Shown here: positions 62,657-64,000 of the stretch, one piece after another
Numbering within the stretch: the first letter of the stretch is position 1
Layout of the letters: each line of letters starts with the position of its first letter
DNA from: Pseudomonas chlororaphis
GTDB lineage: Bacteria; Pseudomonadota; Gammaproteobacteria; Pseudomonadales; Pseudomonadaceae
Reading direction: 5' to 3'
Assembly (NCBI RefSeq): GCF_003731765.1
Contig: NZ_MOAL01000004.1
Span: 744,001-808,000, forward strand
DNA: 64,000 nt
Position numbers and translations under genes: made by a program
Notes under the pieces: generated by a model
What the model was told of the DNA's origin: nothing
The model's input: the letters and a program-made list of their open reading frames with translations, nothing else
Databases searched by the model: none

Positions 62657-63586
62657 ATGCGCTGGATATTGCTGTTGTGCGCGTGCCTGGCCTGGCCGGC
62701 CTGGGCTGAACTGGATTATCAACTCAAGCCCCGGCAGATCGCCGAGGGCACCTGGCTGCTGGAAGGCAGCACCGACAATTTCGCCAAGGCCAACGGCGGC
62801 AATATCGTCAACACGGCGTTTATCGTCACCGACAGCGGCGTGGTGGTGATCGACAGCGGGCCGTCGAAGCGCTACGGCGAGGCCCTGCGCCAGGCCATTG
62901 CCGCCACCACCGATAAACCGGTGATCCAGGTGCTGCTGACCCACCATCACCCTGACCATGTGCTGGGCAACCAGGCCTTCAGTGACGTGCCCATCGGCGC
63001 CCTGGCCGGCACCACCGACCTGCTGCGGCAACAGGGCGATGCCATGGCCGAGAACATGTACCGCATGGTCGGTGACTGGATGCGCGGCACCGAGGTGGTG
63101 TTGCCGACCCAGGTCCTGGAACCCGGCACCCTGAGCATCGGCGGGCACTCGTTGCGCCTGCTGGGGCTGGGCGGGCATACCGGGGCGGACCTGGCGATCT
63201 TCGATGAACAGACCGGGGTGCTGTTTGCCGGTGACCTGGTGTTTTACCAGCGCGCCCTGACCACCCCCAACAGCCCCGGGCTGGATGTCTGGCTCAAGGA
63301 CCTGGACACTTTGCAGGGCCTGCCCTGGAAACAGATCGTCCCCGGCCACGGGCCGGTGGCCAGCGACGCCGCGCCCTTTGCCCAGATGCGCGACTACCTG
63401 GGTTGGCTCGACCAACTGATGCGCGACGGCGCCGCCCGGGGCGACGACATGACCGAGATGATCCGCACCCCGATCCCCGACCGTTTCGCCGGCATCAGCC
63501 TGACCCGCTACGAGCTGATCCGCAGCGTCAGTCATCTCTATCCGCGCTACGAACGCCAGCGCCTGCAGCGCCTCGACGGCCACTGA
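62657..63586 (+). CDS. Quinoprotein relay system zinc metallohydrolase
   Basis: A 309-residue secreted metallo-beta-lactamase-fold protein; signal peptide to about WAELDY. Metal ligands are in LLTHHHPDHVLGN (about 95), GLGGHTGADL (about 173), the Asp in VLFAGDLVF and a late His in IVPGHGPVAS. This is the family named quinoprotein relay system zinc metallohydrolase 1, found with the SoxYZ-like carrier. It may act on the carrier's adduct. It has AACCAGGAGCGC before the ATG and closes the pedF operon. Confidence 0.88.
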   Translation: MRWILLLCACLAWPAWAELDYQLKPRQIAEGTWLLEGSTDNFAKANGGNIVNTAFIVTDSGVVVIDSGPSKRYGEALRQAIAATTDKPVIQVLLTHHHPDHVLGNQAFSDVPIGALAGTTDLLRQQGDAMAENMYRMVGDWMRGTEVVLPTQVLEPGTLSIGGHSLRLLGLGGHTGADLAIFDEQTGVLFAGDLVFYQRALTTPNSPGLDVWLKDLDTLQGLPWKQIVPGHGPVASDAAPFAQMRDYLGWLDQLMRDGAARGDDMTEMIRTPIPDRFAGISLTRYELIRSVSHLYPRYERQRLQRLDGH

Positions 63587-63611
63587 CCTTTGTGGCGAGG
63601 GGCTTGTGGGG

Positions 63612-63670
63612 GGTAGGAGCCGGCGAGAGCGATCTTGCGGGCCCCTTCGCTGGCAAGCCAGCTCCTACAG
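63612..63670. repeat. REPIN with a shortened left arm
   Basis: GGTAGGAGCCGGCGAGAGCG has lost the usual GGCTTGCC part; the facing copy TGGCAAGCCAGCTCCTACAG is intact. It lies after the metallohydrolase gene and before the pedH promoter. Confidence 0.75.
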
Positions 63671-63797
63671 TGCGGGTGCATGGCGTCTTCTTGCCGCTCG
63701 CCACTTGCCGCTGCTCCTCCCCCTACCAATGAACTAGAAAACTCCGCATTGCGGGCAATTGTTGGCGAGGGAGCAGGGACCAAGAATCGGCGGCAGA

Positions 63798-63814
63798 CCG
63801 GGAAAATTTCCCGG
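63798..63814. promoter_or_regulatory. Perfect palindrome before pedH
   Basis: CCGGGAAAATTTCCCGG is a perfect 8-bp inverted repeat around one base, 30 bp before the pedH start. It shares the CCGGGAA-N3-TTCCCRG frame with the site before pedE, so one regulator (PedR1 or PedR2) could act on both genes. Confidence 0.6.
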
Positions 63815-63843
63815 GTACAACAAAAACCGCAGAGGTAGCCGTC

Positions 63844-64000
63844 ATGACTCACCCTTCTCGTCGCCAACCCTGGGCCCTTAGCCTGTTGCTCAGCGCGATG
63901 CTGCTGTCCGGTTCGGCCCTGGCCGCTGTCACCGATCAAGAGATTCTCCAGGACCCGAAAAACCCGGAGCAGATCGTCACCAACGGCCTGGGCGTGCAGG
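63844..64000 (+). CDS. pedH: PQQ alcohol dehydrogenase, lanthanide type PedH (partial)
   Basis: Only the first 52 codons are visible. The ATG at 63844 follows AGAGG. A signal peptide (LLSAMLLSGSALAAV, cleavage about residue 28) is followed by TDQEILQDPKNPEQIVTNGL, which matches the mature start of PedH and differs clearly from PedE (NVTWEDIANDH). The lanthanide-ligand Asp lies beyond the window, so the metal class is inferred from this N-terminus and from the order pedE-pedF-...-pedH. Confidence 0.87.
   Translation, partial: MTHPSRRQPWALSLLLSAMLLSGSALAAVTDQEILQDPKNPEQIVTNGLGVQ

Overview
The window looks like a chromosome segment of a fluorescent-group Pseudomonas (P. fluorescens, P. protegens or P. 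chlororaphis-like). The evidence is GC-rich coding sequence, many REP/REPIN elements built on a TGTAGGAGC...GGCTTGCC core, and gene orders that match known Pseudomonas loci. No rRNA or tRNA gene and no CRISPR array was seen.

Layout. 1-2916: the start of a large repeat adhesin running off the left edge, a small acidic protein, and three small membrane proteins, two of them tandem paralogues. 3064-12151: an acyl-CoA dehydrogenase and an acyl-CoA ligase next to a PAS kinase/FixJ-type regulator pair (the order of the P. aeruginosa bfiS/bfiR region), then a TetR/3-hydroxyacyl-CoA dehydrogenase pair and an AraC regulator. 12248-19849: a complete acetoin/2,3-butanediol catabolic locus, acoR divergent from acoXABC-bdh. 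It has a clear sigma-54 promoter, two palindromic activator sites and a 16-codon leader ORF coupled to acoX. 20001-26652: a lipoprotein, a HicAB pair, a decayed hicA, a membrane protein, and a Fur-box/fecI/fecR/TonB-receptor iron module.

26851-36147 is the accessory region. Two 677-bp direct repeats, each carrying the same 184-aa ORF, bracket a second HicAB pair, a VOC protein, a short ORF with a long structured leader, a frameshifted remnant of a restriction-type helicase, and a two-gene OLD-family nuclease plus UvrD-like helicase operon (Gabija-like). It reads as a defence island.

36592-44421: the D-lysine uptake and catabolism locus, with polar amino-acid ABC transporter, amaD, RpiR regulator and dpkA as in P. 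putida, followed by a porin. 44433-45012: a tandem array of four ~144-bp REPIN-containing units.

45100-64000: the PQQ-dependent alcohol oxidation (ped/exa) region. It starts with a NosP-type FIST sensor and NahK/PedS1-type hybrid kinase, then PedR1/ErbR, a rhodanese-like protein, the ped-type ABC exporter, beta-propeller and binding proteins, a 40-aa peptide, PedS2/PedR2, a ParDE pair, a long inverted repeat and a pentapeptide protein. It continues with the Ca-type quinoprotein PedE, cytochrome PedF, a binding protein, a SoxYZ-like carrier, a metallohydrolase, and the first 52 codons of the lanthanide-type enzyme PedH. Shared palindromes in front of pedE and pedH and near pedS2 are candidate regulator sites.

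All functional names rest on motifs and gene order read by eye; nothing was searched against a database.
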